Source: Colius striatus (taxonomy: Eukaryota; Chordata; Aves; Coliiformes; Coliidae). Taken from it: a stretch of DNA of 64,000 nt. Under the pieces are notes generated by a model, which had not been told where the DNA came from, made no database searches, and worked only from the letters and a program-made list of their open reading frames with translations. The translations under genes and the position numbers were made by a program. Location: contig NC_084761.1 in NCBI RefSeq assembly GCF_028858725.1, positions 93,087,971 through 93,151,970 of the forward strand, read 5' to 3'. Below are positions 34,001 to 44,252 of the stretch, in pieces. Each line of letters starts with the position of its first letter. Position 1 is the first letter of the stretch.

Positions 34001-36870
34001 TCCTAACACAAATTTTAAATATATATATAACAAAATGCTTTTTTTTTTTAAAGTCTGAGTCTCATATAACTTGTTTTATCCTTCTGCTCTTGAAAATATG
34101 TAAAAACCCCCAAGAATATGTAAAAGAAAAAAAGAAAGATAAGGAATTTGTAGACCACAAAGAGTTATAGTATTTTTTATTAAAATATTAGCACTATAAA
34201 TTTTAGTGATTTTGAAATATCTTGTACTATGAATGGAACTTCAAACCATTTCCCTGCATTAATTTCATTAACAGATCCACACCTATAAGACTGCCACATA
34301 ATGGATTCTCACTTCCATCATCATCTGGATCACAAAGCAGTCGAAGGGGGATGTGGTCTACTTCTGATTTCAGAACACCTCCCCTGTATCCATTTACATC
34401 ACCTTCTCCACAGCCATCTGTATCAAGACATCCAATTACCATCTCTGGACTTCTGCAAAGACAACATTTAGGCAAGTGTATTGTATAAAATGAACAGTTA
34501 ACACTTCCTCAAAAAGTTTTAGCAAAACAAAGACTTATTATTTATTTACTTGAGAATAGTAAGTAAGAAATAAATTAAGCAACACATGAATGAAATTTAA
34601 AAATATGAAAAATGTCGTTGTTCCTGATCAGTATTTTGCTTTAGTCTCTGTGCAGTAAAATATCTGCTGTGAAAATACAGTGAATTGCACTGAAATGCTT
34701 CACTTCAGAATGATATTTTTAAACAGAAATTTGAATCTGATAATGTCCATAGTTGTTTTCTAGAAAAAAACTAAAAGCTTTCAATAATGAAAAGCATATA
34801 ATAATTTCGCAACATCTAGTCTTGCAACAAATCTCAAGTAAGCAAAGAATAGGAAAACATTAGTGGAGGATTTGCAGTGAATTCAGAGAGTGTTACAGCA
34901 CAACTGAGACAGTCAACAGGAGTCCTTTAATAAAGCAGAACAGTTCAGCTGACACATGGCAAACAGGAGAATAATGTCTATTATGAAAAGAACAAATGGG
35001 AGACAGTTCCTAAATTTAGACAGTGACTAAATTATGTGTTGTAGAAAGTGGATGACAATTGACATCTCACTATGTCCAGCAGAGTGAAAAGGAACATAAA
35101 AGGAAATTGCAACATTCTGAGAGTAAGAAGTGAAGCATTAGTCACCTGGTTGTTAGGAACTGGAGAATATTAATAGAAATGAACAAATGAATGAAATTCT
35201 GTAAATGAACAATGGATAGGGTATGAGCAGATGATGAGGCAGAGAAGGTGAAGGAAGGTATATTAAGGAATAGGAAAAAAGGTGAGATACTAAAAGGATT
35301 GGGTGTAGAGAAGGAGCCTGGAACAGTGCATAGGACAGAACAAAGGCTATAGAGGAAGCAGATTAAAGAGTTTATGAAAGATGGAGATGAGAATGCAGAA
35401 TATTAGTGTAAAGGAGGAAGCAGGATGGACTAAAGGAGAAAGATGAGAGGACAGTAAAGGCTATTTTACTGTGAAGCAAGTAAAAGCAAGAGATTCTCTG
35501 GATTGGCAAAGAATAAGGAAATGATGAGAAGAAAATTGAAGAAGGCAAAAGCATTTTTATGTTTTGGAAATAATATTATTTATTTCATTACACTTTTCTG
35601 TCACATGGTCTGTGTCATCACAGTTTGGAAGGAAAGGCTTAAATGATAATTATGATTGTCTGTTACTGGCAATTCTTCCCAGATTCTGTACATTATTAAC
35701 TTTATTTCCTTTGTATTTACCTATTATCATATCACAGATTTTAGTAGTAAACTTCCAAATCCCATGATTTTTTCAGTCCTTGTACTGTTCTCTCATGTGC
35801 CAAATTTTCTGTCTCAACTTCACATTTGTTACAGATCTGTCAAGACACTCACATAAATGTCTGCAAGTGACAGTAAAAAGAGAGATAATCTGGGATATTG
35901 TTTGTTGAGCACAGCAAGAAGTAACAAAAGTAGCTGCATAGAGAATAGCCCAAAGAGGGTGTAGGTGGGAACTGCACTGGAGCAGGTTAATTCACAAAAT
36001 TAAAGAATTATAGAATCATAGAACAGCCCAGGCTGGAAGATCCCTTGAAAGATCGTATTGTACAACTCTCTGTGGGAAGGGGAGCCTAGATGAGATTATA
36101 TAGCACCCAACAAATCACATCTTGGAAACTTCTTCATATTGCAGAGTTTACATCACGAGTGAAATCTTTGTTATTTACATTCAAAATACAATTAATCTAT
36201 AAAGCATTTTTCAGTCTATATTAATGAATACGATCTTTCTAATCCAAGCGTAACACATGCCAAGCAGTTCTGAGTTAATGAAACTTCATGAAACCAAAAT
36301 AAAGATGTTATAAGAAATTCACTCATACCCAAGTTCTGAATGTATATATCTTGTGGGTGCTTACATCATAATTGTTTCACTCGTGGAATGTCTGGGCAGT
36401 GATAAAGCATGTGAAATAATGCAGGAACCTGATAGAATCTGTAAATAACATAGGTGGAATAGAAGTTAAGAAAAACCAGCTATATTGAACTTAAGTACTA
36501 GTTGTCTTTGAGGCTACATGTTTGCAAGTTAATTGCAGTTCATATACAGAATAATGCTTTGGACATTCACTTGTGTAGCTGAAGCTGGAATATGGCAGAA
36601 ATGCTTTTACAGAAAGAGAAACCTAATTATTTTGTATAAAAACAAAAGAGCATCTTTAGATTCATAAATAGAGCTACACAAAAGTTTTCAGCAAAATATA
36701 TGGATTTTCTTTTTAATATTTGATAATTTTCTCTCTTTTCCTTGAATAAGTTCCCTAGATAATTTATATGAATAAAGTTTTCCTTTAGTCTTACTAATCT
36801 TGCTTCTATTTGTACTTGTATTCTCATTCCAGGATCAACTACTTTTGGAGGACATTCAACAGAAAGATAA
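15919..36870 (+). CDS. RNF212: RNF212, meiotic RING-finger crossover factor
   Basis: RNF212 belongs to the Zip3/HEI10 family of SUMO-ligase-like proteins. It marks a subset of recombination sites on the synaptonemal complex and promotes crossovers. Joining 12 exons gives 918 bp and 305 aa (human about 297). The RING is complete: C7-x2-C10-x15-C26-x-H28-x2-C31-x2-C34-x8-C43-x2-C46. A charged helical region spans about 59-122 (CKKYSKEVTE, EFQEKHRKHLLAYRRQK, KLEESFKKV), as in the family coiled coil. The rest is a Ser/Pro-rich tail with the conserved SMEIDSIPSPMRK and ITPPQDGRMG blocks, ending in GHSTER. The start at 15919 is in the first RING-coding exon; -3 is C and +4 is G, so its context is moderate. 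Position next to TMED11 and SPON2 separates it from RNF212B. All introns are GT-AG except the last, which is GC-AG. Exons 6 and 7 are the least conserved, but their frame and splice sites fit uniquely. Confidence 0.93.
16031..17610 (+). other. RNF212: RNF212 intron 1
   Basis: 1.6 kb. If unspliced, the frame runs on to a TGA at 16168-16170 (VQKGNGCCRQAWAG...), and an AATAAA with GT-rich sequence downstream lies at 16301-16306. The remainder is AT-rich and without recognisable content. Confidence 0.75.
17611..17672 (+). CDS. RNF212: RNF212 coding exon 2 (RING, second part)
   Basis: Completes G38, then reads KKDECLICRTPCRTLVLSKQ, supplying the last RING ligands C43 and C46. The acceptor is CTTACAG; the donor is CAG|GTAAAT. 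Confidence 0.96.
17673..21504 (+). other. RNF212: RNF212 intron 2
   Basis: 3.8 kb, AT-rich, with a faint old CR1-like piece at 18767-18830. An open frame of 108 codons lies at 20968-21294 and is discussed as a finding. Exons 2 and 3 join in phase 0 without it. Confidence 0.75.
18767..18830 (-). repeat. Possible decayed CR1 fragment
   Basis: A short run (GACCTCTGGAGGTCATCTTG, then TCCCATAG) resembles the reversed CR1 tail block of the type GACCTCTGGAGATCATCTAG. It lacks the terminal repeat, so the assignment is weak. Confidence 0.3.
21505..21579 (+). CDS. RNF212: RNF212 coding exon 3
   Basis: 25 codons, phase 0, reading TNPDIQSLFMGIDMLCKKYS and then KEVTE. It aligns with DIQAFFMSIDSLCKKYS of human RNF212. 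The acceptor is TTGATAG; the donor is GAG|GTGAAT. Confidence 0.95.
21952..22021. repeat. Poly-T tract
   Basis: T-runs separated by short interruptions; the main block at 21987-22021 is nearly pure T with one C. Such tracts are hypervariable and often collapse or expand in assemblies. Confidence 0.95.
22707..22930 (+). repeat. Possible old CR1-like interspersed repeat
   Basis: The blocks AGGGCAAAGGTTTATCTAGT, CAGGAGGTGCGTAGG and TTCTAGCAGTTTTTGGCACA resemble, from memory, a common diverged avian repeat beginning with GTCAGAGCAAAGGTCCATCT. The match is patchy and rests on recall, so a repeat search is needed. Confidence 0.42.
23818..23874 (+). CDS. RNF212: RNF212 coding exon 4
   Basis: 19 codons, phase 0, ASEFQEKHRKHLLAYRRQK, matching EFQEKHRKRLLAFYREK in human. 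It is part of the coiled-coil region. The acceptor is TTTGTAG; the donor is AAG|GTAACA. Confidence 0.95.
23875..26906 (+). other. RNF212: RNF212 intron 4
   Basis: 3.0 kb. The part from about 24060 to 25800 is less AT-rich than the rest and holds several short open frames, none of which looks like a known protein. No repeat family was recognised. Confidence 0.7.
26907..26965 (+). CDS. RNF212: RNF212 coding exon 5
   Basis: Reads MVKLEESFKKVTQQLHQTQ plus two bases of an arginine codon, matching the LEES...K block of human RNF212. The acceptor is CTCACAG; the donor is CG|GTAAGA. Confidence 0.93.
26966..29069 (+). other. RNF212: RNF212 intron 5
   Basis: 2.1 kb of AT-rich sequence without recognised repeats or exons. 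Confidence 0.7.
29070..29134 (+). CDS. RNF212: RNF212 coding exon 6
   Basis: Completes R122 and reads TKPPEQTTQLPFSSTSRNPL then SS plus one base, a Ser/Thr/Pro-rich linker. The acceptor is CCTTTAG; the donor is CCA|GTAAGA. It is weakly conserved and supported mainly by frame and splice sites. Confidence 0.82.
29224..29293 (+). CDS. RNF212: RNF212 coding exon 7
   Basis: Separated from exon 6 by an intron of only 89 bp. It completes I144 and reads PSRKQNDYSSYSLHPSHPST then SE plus two bases. The donor is AAT|GTAGGT, and a stop codon in frame lies immediately inside the intron (TAG at 29296-29298... read as ATG TAG), so only this donor keeps the frame. The Ser/Pro/His-rich character agrees with human RNF212 at this place. 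Confidence 0.82.
30101..30146 (+). CDS. RNF212: RNF212 coding exon 8
   Basis: One base completing I167, then MGSMEIDSIPSPMRK, the counterpart of human SMEVDLSPSPIRK. The acceptor is CCTTGTAAG, with a weak pyrimidine tract; the donor is AAA|GTAAGT. Confidence 0.92.
31276..31339 (+). CDS. RNF212: RNF212 coding exon 9
   Basis: Reads PETPTGPTRLSLITPPQDGR and M plus one base, matching the human ISPPQDGRMG block. The acceptor is AATTTAG; the donor is ATGG|GTGAGT. Confidence 0.95.
31340..33129 (+). other. RNF212: RNF212 intron 9
   Basis: 1.8 kb without recognised repeats or exons. Confidence 0.75.
33130..33202 (+). CDS. RNF212: RNF212 coding exon 10
   Basis: Completes G204 and reads SVSYRNSQSSGIMSSQNSGS then GST plus two bases: a Ser/Gly/Asn-rich part of the tail. 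The acceptor is CTTACAG; the donor is AG|GTAATT. Confidence 0.93.
33203..34274 (+). other. RNF212: RNF212 intron 10
   Basis: 1.1 kb, about a quarter of it an antisense CR1 insertion at 33721-34003. The rest is AT-rich. Confidence 0.8.
33721..34003 (-). repeat. RNF212: CR1 LINE 3' fragment in RNF212 intron 10
   Basis: A reversed CR1 end: AATCATAGAATGGTAGGGGT, AGGGACCTTTAGAGATCATC, AGCCCCCCTGCAGAAGC, and on to CTTGTCCTGTTGCTAGCTAC. It is antisense to the host gene and about 280 bp long. Confidence 0.93.
34275..34471 (+). CDS. RNF212: RNF212 coding exon 11
   Basis: The longest exon, 197 nt: completes R228, then 65 codons from STPIRLPHNGF through SSSGSQSSRRG and PLYPFTSPSPQP to RQHL plus one base. 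It lies in the Ser/Pro-rich tail. The acceptor is TTAACAG. The donor is TTTAG|GCAAGT, a GC donor with otherwise ideal consensus. If not spliced, the frame ends six codons later at 34486-34488. Confidence 0.92.
34472..36832 (+). other. RNF212: RNF212 intron 11 (GC-AG)
   Basis: 2.4 kb, from GC at 34472 to AG at 36831-36832. The middle part (about 34860-35560) is purine-rich on the + strand, with many AGGAA/GAAAG words. A CR1-like fragment lies at 36008-36160. Confidence 0.82.
36008..36160 (-). repeat. CR1-like fragment, different subfamily
   Basis: Starts TATAGAATCATAGAACAGCC, then CAGGCTGGAAGATCCCTTG, AAGATCGTATTGTACAACTC and CTAGATGAGATTATATAGCA. It fits a reversed CR1 tail of the CCCAGGTTGGAAGAGACC type, which differs from the GGTAGGGGTTGG copies elsewhere in the window and is more diverged, so probably older. 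Confidence 0.8.
36833..36870 (+). CDS. RNF212: RNF212 coding exon 12 (C terminus)
   Basis: Completes G294 and reads STTFGGHSTER to TAA at 36868-36870. The acceptor TTCTCATTCCAG at 36821-36832 is strong. The phase fits exon 11 exactly. Confidence 0.88.
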
Positions 36871-37118
36871 GCAAACATCTGTGAATTGGTTTGATCAATA
36901 AGCATCCAGAGAAGCCCTACGTGGTCTTTGGATATCAAAATATTTGTAGGTTCTATAAAATGTCAAATTGGCATCAATCGGCTAACTATGCAACATGAAT
37001 GATGTATTGAAAACATCAGGGCTCTTGCTGATTGACCTTTGCAGCAGTTTTAAATGGCTGTACAAAATCCTCTTGCTGTTTTTAGAAATTTTTGCTTAAA
37101 ATGTATTGAATAAATAAA
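36871..37118 (+). terminator. RNF212: RNF212 3' UTR and poly(A) signal
   Basis: About 240 bp from the stop to overlapping AATAAA hexamers at 37109-37114 and 37113-37118, then GGCTTTATTAACTGTT. This is the nearest canonical signal and gives a short 3' UTR. Confidence 0.7.
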
Positions 37119-37129
37119 CAGGCTTTATT

Positions 37130-40100
37130 AACTGTTAAGACAAAATATGCTTATGTATTGAAGGAGCATTTCTTACTATGAATGCATTGAGCTGTAGCAG
37201 AACTCTGTTTTTAAATGGTTGCACCTGTACAGTATTAGAGATGAGCCCCAGTCCTAAAAATTTTCAATTTATAGATTTTTGATTCCAGAATTCCAAAACT
37301 TGCATTCTTACTCAATAGATCACTTTCTGGTTACACTGTTGAAAGGGATAAGTTTTGAGGGATGTTACATTCTAGGGGGCTGTGCTGAGCTTGTAATACA
37401 ATATCTATTCCACACTCCAAGAACATAGTAACGATTTCTTCCTGGAATGAAATTAAGTAGAGGAACTGGCATGAGGAGGAAAAACACAGTGGAGACTACC
37501 TTTAATCTCACACAGCAGTAGCAACTGGAGATTCTGAATGAAGGGTGCCAGAATGCAACTTTTTTCTTTTGAGAATAGCTCTTAAGCTGAAATTCCCACC
37601 ATTATTATGTGTGTCTGGCAGAATTTTGGTATGGTTGAGTCATTCAGTATGCACCTTTGTTTTGTTTCAGCCCTGCTGTTACATGGACAGTTTAAAAAAA
37701 AAATAAAACTCAAAGGTAGTACATGATACACTTCTTTTGGGTTGAAATGTTAAAAGAAAAGTTAGAGCAGAAAGAGGAGTACAAAGGATTTTTTTATGAT
37801 GATGATGAGACAAAGTGTGAATTCACCCAGCAGAGTGAACAGTTGGTCTTACTATCTCTGAATATGATTTCTTCATTTTGCAAAGAGTTTTAACTGCCAA
37901 ATGTGCCAGTTATTCCTTTAATGAAGGTAAATAGATGGAGAAACACCTGTTTTGTCAACAACTCTTGAGCAGGGGCTTCCATAAGAAATTTTATGGTTCA
38001 CATTTCCCTCATTTCAATGTAAAACTTTTGCTTTTCTGCCCTGGGAAAGTTTGTGTGTATTCTTCTCCCCAGTATTCTCACACTTTCAGTTTTAGGTGTT
38101 ATTTCCGTGCAAATTTATTTTCAATCAAACTTCCATCTCAAAGATTTAGTTTTACAATACCACAGGAATATACAAGTAGTATGGTGTAACTTTTAAAAAA
38201 TCCTGCTCTCCTTTAGTTCCAGATGAGCTATAAAAGCTTAAAAAAATTAAGCTAGTAAAATATGACTGCTTCCTTCCACATTAATTGTAGCTTAATGGTT
38301 TTCTGTTTGTTTGGATCACAAGACAGTGTTCTTTTTAATTTCTATTTTATCACACTACAGAGTCAGCATCCAAGTCTGCAAGGACCTATTATAGCTTTTA
38401 TGATTGCTGAAAGTTGCATTCTACAAAAGGTGAAATATGTGGGGTTTATTAGTATTCTTTGTCTCTCCCTGGTTTCAATTGCATGTAAATGAAAACAGAC
38501 TTTGAGCTTGATAAAGCTGCAAAGTTACATCTATAAATGGGGCTTATCTGAAGGTTTCCTGGAAGGAATCATATAGGAAGGAGTCATATATGTAAGTTTT
38601 GCAGAAAAACATGTATTTAAAAATGCACCTTTCATTCAAAGATGTGAGTAAATATGCCCTGAGAGATAAACAATTTCTATACTGCTGCTCACAGCGGTTT
38701 CCACAAAAATTCAGTGATGATCTTCATGGCTCTGGTAATCTTGATCAGTTCCCCTTTCCTCTGGTAGAAGCTCAACACAGGCAGAGCACGTTTTGTAGCA
38801 GCAGGTTGAGAAGAGCACTTGAATATCATACCAATAAAGTAGTATAAAAAGAGTTATTCATGTAATTTTTACTTCTGCTTTTAACTTCTTAATAGTATCT
38901 TCTACTTAACAGGTACTGCCTACTTTATTTCATCTCACAGTCCAATCCTGTATGAAAAAAACGCACCCACTTCTCATCTTTGGAGGTGTTGTGGCTTTGA
39001 AATGCATTTTGAAGAGAAAATAGAATAAAATTTGAGTTTAAAAAACAAAAAACCACATGCTCTGTACATTCTGAGTAGAAAACCTTTGAATGGCAACTTT
39101 TTGCTTTCCATTTTGGACAGAATGAACAATTTGAAAACAAAAGCATCAAATGACTACAATGGGAAATTTTTCAAAACTTACGTTTGAGTGTTTTTCTCGT
39201 ATGTTGCAAAATAAATATTAGAAAATATAATTAAAAAGGGGGGAAAAAAGCCATTTGTGAGATGTAATTTGACAAGATCAATGCTTTTGTCATTTGTTAA
39301 AAAAAACCAAAAAAGGTTGAAACTGCATACTTCATTATTCCCTGCTTCAAAAAAAGGACGAGGGAAAAAAGCAGTTTCTTCTCTTTGGTAATAAGCACAA
39401 AAGTTACTATGTTAATCTGTTAGACATGCATCTTCATCGCTTTTTTCCTTGCTTTTGTGAGGAATTTAAGGTCCTTAAGTCTGTAAGGAAATTTGCAGTA
39501 CAGCAATAATACACCAGAGGGTGCTAACTTACCTCTAAAGAAATGGATTCGGTTAAATTACTCTCTCGGGTAAGTGGAGTAAAAGCTCTACTATTCTGCC
39601 CTTCTCAGTTTGGAATTTATATGGGAGAGCTGCAGATAATAACAAGGCAACGAAATGATGTAGAATCTGAAGGTAAAATATCAGAACAAACATGAGGAAC
39701 TGACCAAACTGAACTGGAAGTTAAGACAGTAATTCAGATACAGTAGTCAACAAATGTGTGAAAGGTAAGAATGGAGGCAGGGATTAGTCATGCTGAGGGA
39801 ATAAGCAGTAGTGGTCTGAGGGAAGAAATTATTTAGGCTTGATATCGGGAAACTTTGTTAATAGAGTACCTTGGTGATGCACTAGTCTCTTGGGATAGGG
39901 ATAGGATACCATCACATAGAGTATTCGGGACTTGGGGAACAAGATGCCAGTGATAAAGCTGGAACACAGTGGAACACAGCTTTGAGAAACACAGAGACTG
40001 AGCAGCTCCTGTTCTTGTCAGTTTTTCTCTCTGCAGCCTTCTCCTTTAAGTCATTAGAGGGCACTAATTTATCTTTTGCAGTGTTCTGGGAGAGAACTCA

Positions 40101-43100
40101 AGAGTATATATTTCACTACAAGGGTGTTTTGTGCCCATACAAACAATAGCACGAGATTTTATTACAGGTTAGAATCACGCTATTTGGAGTCACTGCTAAT
40201 GCTGAAGGTATTCTCTTGTTTGCATTATCCTTGCCAACTTCAGCTTCATTTTAGAGTCATCACTTATCTTTTTCAAAAGGTGATGCTTATACCATATAAG
40301 GCAGCATCATGTCTATTTATTGCTTTGTAATACAAAGGAAGTCTGTTGCAGACAAATGCTTAGTCTGTTAGACATAATACCTGATACTTGCCAAGCAGCA
40401 TTTTCTACAATTGTGCCAATTAAAATGTGAAATTGCTACCACTTATTTTTGAACTCTCATGTTCTGGCAGTCAGGGAAGAATGCCATAACTCATCAAGAT
40501 GCAGCACTATGAGCTTATCTATGATAGTCCTATTTCCCCTCTAGAATTTAACCTGCTCATAACTTGAAGGAATGCAATTTGAGAATTCTCTTCTTCTGTG
40601 GTCTCTGTATCAAAATTGCCAATGTCCTTCAGTCTGTAGACCAGCTTTGTGTCCCTCTGGAGCACATGGTTGTTTCTGATGTCAGACGTGTGCCGTTGTG
40701 CCAGACTCTTCCTACAAATTTCTTCTGTGCAGATAAAAATATCCAGGTGTATAGGAGGACTTTGTTCATGTCTGTGCTGTGAGTGTTTGGGGTTATTTCT
40801 TATTGCATCTTTAGGACTTCTTGAAACCCTAATCAGCTCCAGTAAGTTTTAGCACTATGCAGTCACTAAATCATCTGCATTGCTAGAACCCCTAACTGCT
40901 ATAGCACTTCGCAGGGAAAACTACCTGATTTGCACCAGTGCCCTTCATAACAAAAGGATCAGCTTACTGAATGTCCTGCTCCAAGGATCTTTTGGCTGGT
41001 GTGTCCCAAGGGCTCTGGGCAGCTTTTCCCTCAGTTATGTCTAAAGCCCTGAAATATTGTCTGTTGGAAAGATACTAAACATTTGTCCTGGACTCATGGG
41101 AGTACAGTAGCACCAGGGACTAGGGTGCCAGCTGTATGCAGGGGATAAGGAAAGAATTTCCTTGGGACAGAGTGATATTTGTATGATGATGAGGTGGGGA
41201 AGGATATAACTGTGTGTGTTAAGGGCTTTTCAACATTAGGAATCGGTGAACAAGCTGTGTTATCGAGTTTCTTATGATTTACCACCTACAAAAGAGGAAA
41301 ACTCTTTCTATTCTGCTAGTGAAAGAGTTCCTTTCCTTTTCTACGCAGGACATGGGAAAAATCCCCCACAGCCCTGCCCATAGCAAACAGCAGTCCTTGA
41401 CCCTGCTACTGTGCTGTAGAACTATTCAGAAACCACTAAAGCTTGAAAAGAGGCTGTTCTACATCCTAATCCACCTCACAATACTCTGAAACCAGATACT
41501 TACCTTAGCTGGGCCACCAAGGCCCACATGCTAAAAAGAAACCCCTGCAGAAGCCCAGCAACCCTGAGAGAATCCACTTGACTGCTGACACCACACAGTA
41601 TCACTCTGTGAAGGTGGTATGTTGTCCTAGCCAACCCAGAGCCCCTCAAATAAAGGAATACAACACATTTCTGATCAGGTCAGCCTCCACAAGAAGATCA
41701 AGGGCTGTCTATCCCCATATTAAGGCGTTTGGAGAAACAACACAAAAGAGAAAAGGAAATCATTCCTACTAGACATTCCTGAAGGCTTTTTCTGGCCCCT
41801 GCCTCAACCAAGCACACATTAGAGCCGTATTTGACATCCTTGCCCAGCACAGTTTTGAGCCAAACAGAAGCTGACTTTGGAGATGGTCTAAGTCCATCTG
41901 TGTCTTTATGCATTTGACTGTGAAGAATATGGTGAAAAAATGTTTCAGGCATCTTGAGCTTCTCTGAACTCAGCTGGTTTGAAATAGGATGGACAGAGCT
42001 CTGAGAATCAGAACAGATGATGATAGACAAGGCTTCATGTGATGGGAATAAGGAAGAGATGGGACGTTTGGGATTTCTCAGTCCCATCTCAACTAGGTTT
42101 TTGACCTGTATTTGCAAACACGATCCAGTCTGGGAGGGAACAGCCCTCTGGGTTGGTTGCTATATTAACAGTTGCTTGTAGCTTGAGAGCATTTTACACT
42201 GGGCATGGTTCAAGGGAGGGACAGAAAAGCCAATCTGGGAGGCAGGGGGCAAGAAAAAAGGAGGAAGAACAAAAGCAACCAGGAGTATCAAGGAATGTTT
42301 TCAGTGTAAATAACTTCGTTCCAGTCTTGCTCAGCTTTTCTCCTCGTGTGCACTCAGATGTTGATGCATGCTCTCCCTTTGCCCATGTAACAGTAGTAGT
42401 GGATTGATGCTGGAAGGTCTTTAGAGCAAGGAGAGGCTGTGGAATACCTAAAGGAGAGCTGGTTGAATGCCTCTGGTCAAGACGACTTCTGTTCTGTGGT
42501 TTGGTATTCTTCTTGGAACAGATATGCAGACTTGTAATGCTTTATTTGTGTCTTTCTGTTTCTTTCTGAAACGGGCATTTTCAGCTTTCTAGGTATTTAA
42601 TTCCCCTTCTGTTATAATCTCTGCTCTTCCTAGTAATGGCTAGCAGGTCTTTTAAAGATTATGCAGCTTTTCTAAGTAAGGAATACATAGATAAAGGAGT
42701 AAGAAGCAAGCCCAGCAACCTTCATAGTGCAGAGAACTTGTACTATTTCAAAAGCAATAGTGCAGTTACTGTTGCTTCTGAAAGAATTTCACAGCTTACC
42801 AACAGGGTCTATAGAGTGTGTGGGTAAAAGTAACACAGTCTAGTAATGTTGCAGCACCAGCCATTAAATCTTTACTGCAACCTAAAAAGAGAGCTCTGGT
42901 CTGTGTGTGTGAAATTAACCAAGTTTGCAGATTATTAGTGTGAATGTAAAAAAGCTTCTAGCACAGCATACGGTAAATCCATTAGTGCTGTTATCCAGCA
43001 AGCACCACTTTCCCAAGCTTATAGGGCTTGCTGACATATGTGGTGGAAAGGGTAGTGTGCCAATTGTCTGCTTCCTTCATGTCCTCCACTTTAGAGCATG

Positions 43101-43535
43101 TTTAAAGCAATATGCTTAATAGCCTAAGCCTAGTATTTTGAAATATGGCAATACTATCTGTCTGTGTGGAAAGTCACATATCAATGACATTTGGTTGGCA
43201 CAGTGGGCTTTGAGAAAAATGGCAGGGGAAACAGTTGGCACAGAGTTTTGAGAAAAAAAAAGGCATCAGAAAGTGTGAGTCTGTATGCAGTAAACTCACA
43301 TTTTATTTGCTCATATATCACTTTGTCAGAGTTTTCAATAGTTCTTGTGGAAAAATGTGTAAATGAATAGAAAGCAGCTTTTACATATAGTAGGGATTTT
43401 TCCTTTAACCTAACTGGTGTTGCTACAACCATTTCACAGGACATGTGTGAGGCAAGGGTAGCTGTGTGTATGAATAGATTGAACGACTGGTACCAGTAGT
43501 GCTCAGGCATCAGCCTGCTAAAGCCATGCACCAGT
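37130..43535. other. Intergenic DNA downstream of RNF212
   Basis: 6.4 kb without recognised exons or CR1 copies. Several open frames of 60-140 codons occur, the longest on the minus strand at 41698-42117, but none shows domains, splice-site logic or family resemblance that I can name. Composition becomes more balanced after about 40900. Confidence 0.6.
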
Positions 43536-44252
43536 ACAGCCTGGGGGTCAAACTACTGGAGAACAGCTCCAGGAGAGAGACCTGGGAATCCTGGTTGCTA
43601 ATACACTAACCATGAGCCAGCAATGTGCCCTCATGGCCAAGAAGGCCAATGGCATCCTGGGATGCATCAAGAAGAGTGTGGGCAACAGGTCAAGGGAGGT
43701 TCTTCTCCCCCTCTCCTCTGCCCCGGTGAGGCCTCATCTGGAGTCCTGTGTCCAGTTCTGGGCTCCTCAGCTCAAGAGGGACAGGGAAGTGCTGGAGAGA
43801 GTCCAGCACAGGGCCATCAAGATGATCAGGAGAGTGGAGCATCTTCTTTATGAGGAAAGGCTGTGGGAAATGGGGATGTTTAGTCTGGAAAATAGAAGAC
43901 TGAGGGGAGATCTTATTAACATTTACAATAATCTAAAGGGTGGGTGTCAGGAGGTTGGGACATCCCTTTTTTTCTATTGTATCTAGCAACAGGGCAAGGG
44001 GTAATGGGATGAAGCTGGAACACAAAAAGTTCCACTTAAACATAAGAAGAAACTATTTCACTGTGAGGTGAGGGAGCCCTGGCACAGGCTGCCCAGAGGG
44101 GTTGTGGAGTCTCCTTCCTTGGAGGTCTTCAAGACCCGCCTGGACATGTTCCTGTGCAACCTGATCTAGGTGAACCTGCTTCTGTGGGGAGGTTGGACTA
44201 GATGATCTCTAAAGGTCCCTTCCAACCCCTACCATTCTGTGATTCTATGAAA
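43536..44252 (+). repeat. CR1 LINE 3' end (about 0.7 kb)
   Basis: A forward CR1 copy from GCCTGGGGGTCAAACTACTG to the tail ACCATTCTGTGATTCTATGA. It keeps a 124-codon frame at 43612-43986 for the end of ORF2 (MSQQCALMAKKANGILGCIK, RPHLESCVQFWAPQLKRDRE, RRLRGDLINIYNNLKGGCQE), the region after the reverse-transcriptase catalytic core. A one-base frame change near 43980 separates this from [13 protein letters not shown]..., so the copy is inactive. It is 5'-truncated, as most CR1 copies are. Confidence 0.96.

Noticed and set aside
41698-42117. 139-codon minus-strand open frame
   Set aside because: No domain or known relatives recognised, and no promoter or poly(A) context. A retroviral or gene fragment was considered, but no motif supports it.
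43612-43986. 124-codon + strand open frame as a host gene
   Set aside because: It is the C-terminal part of CR1 ORF2 inside a truncated, frameshifted LINE copy.
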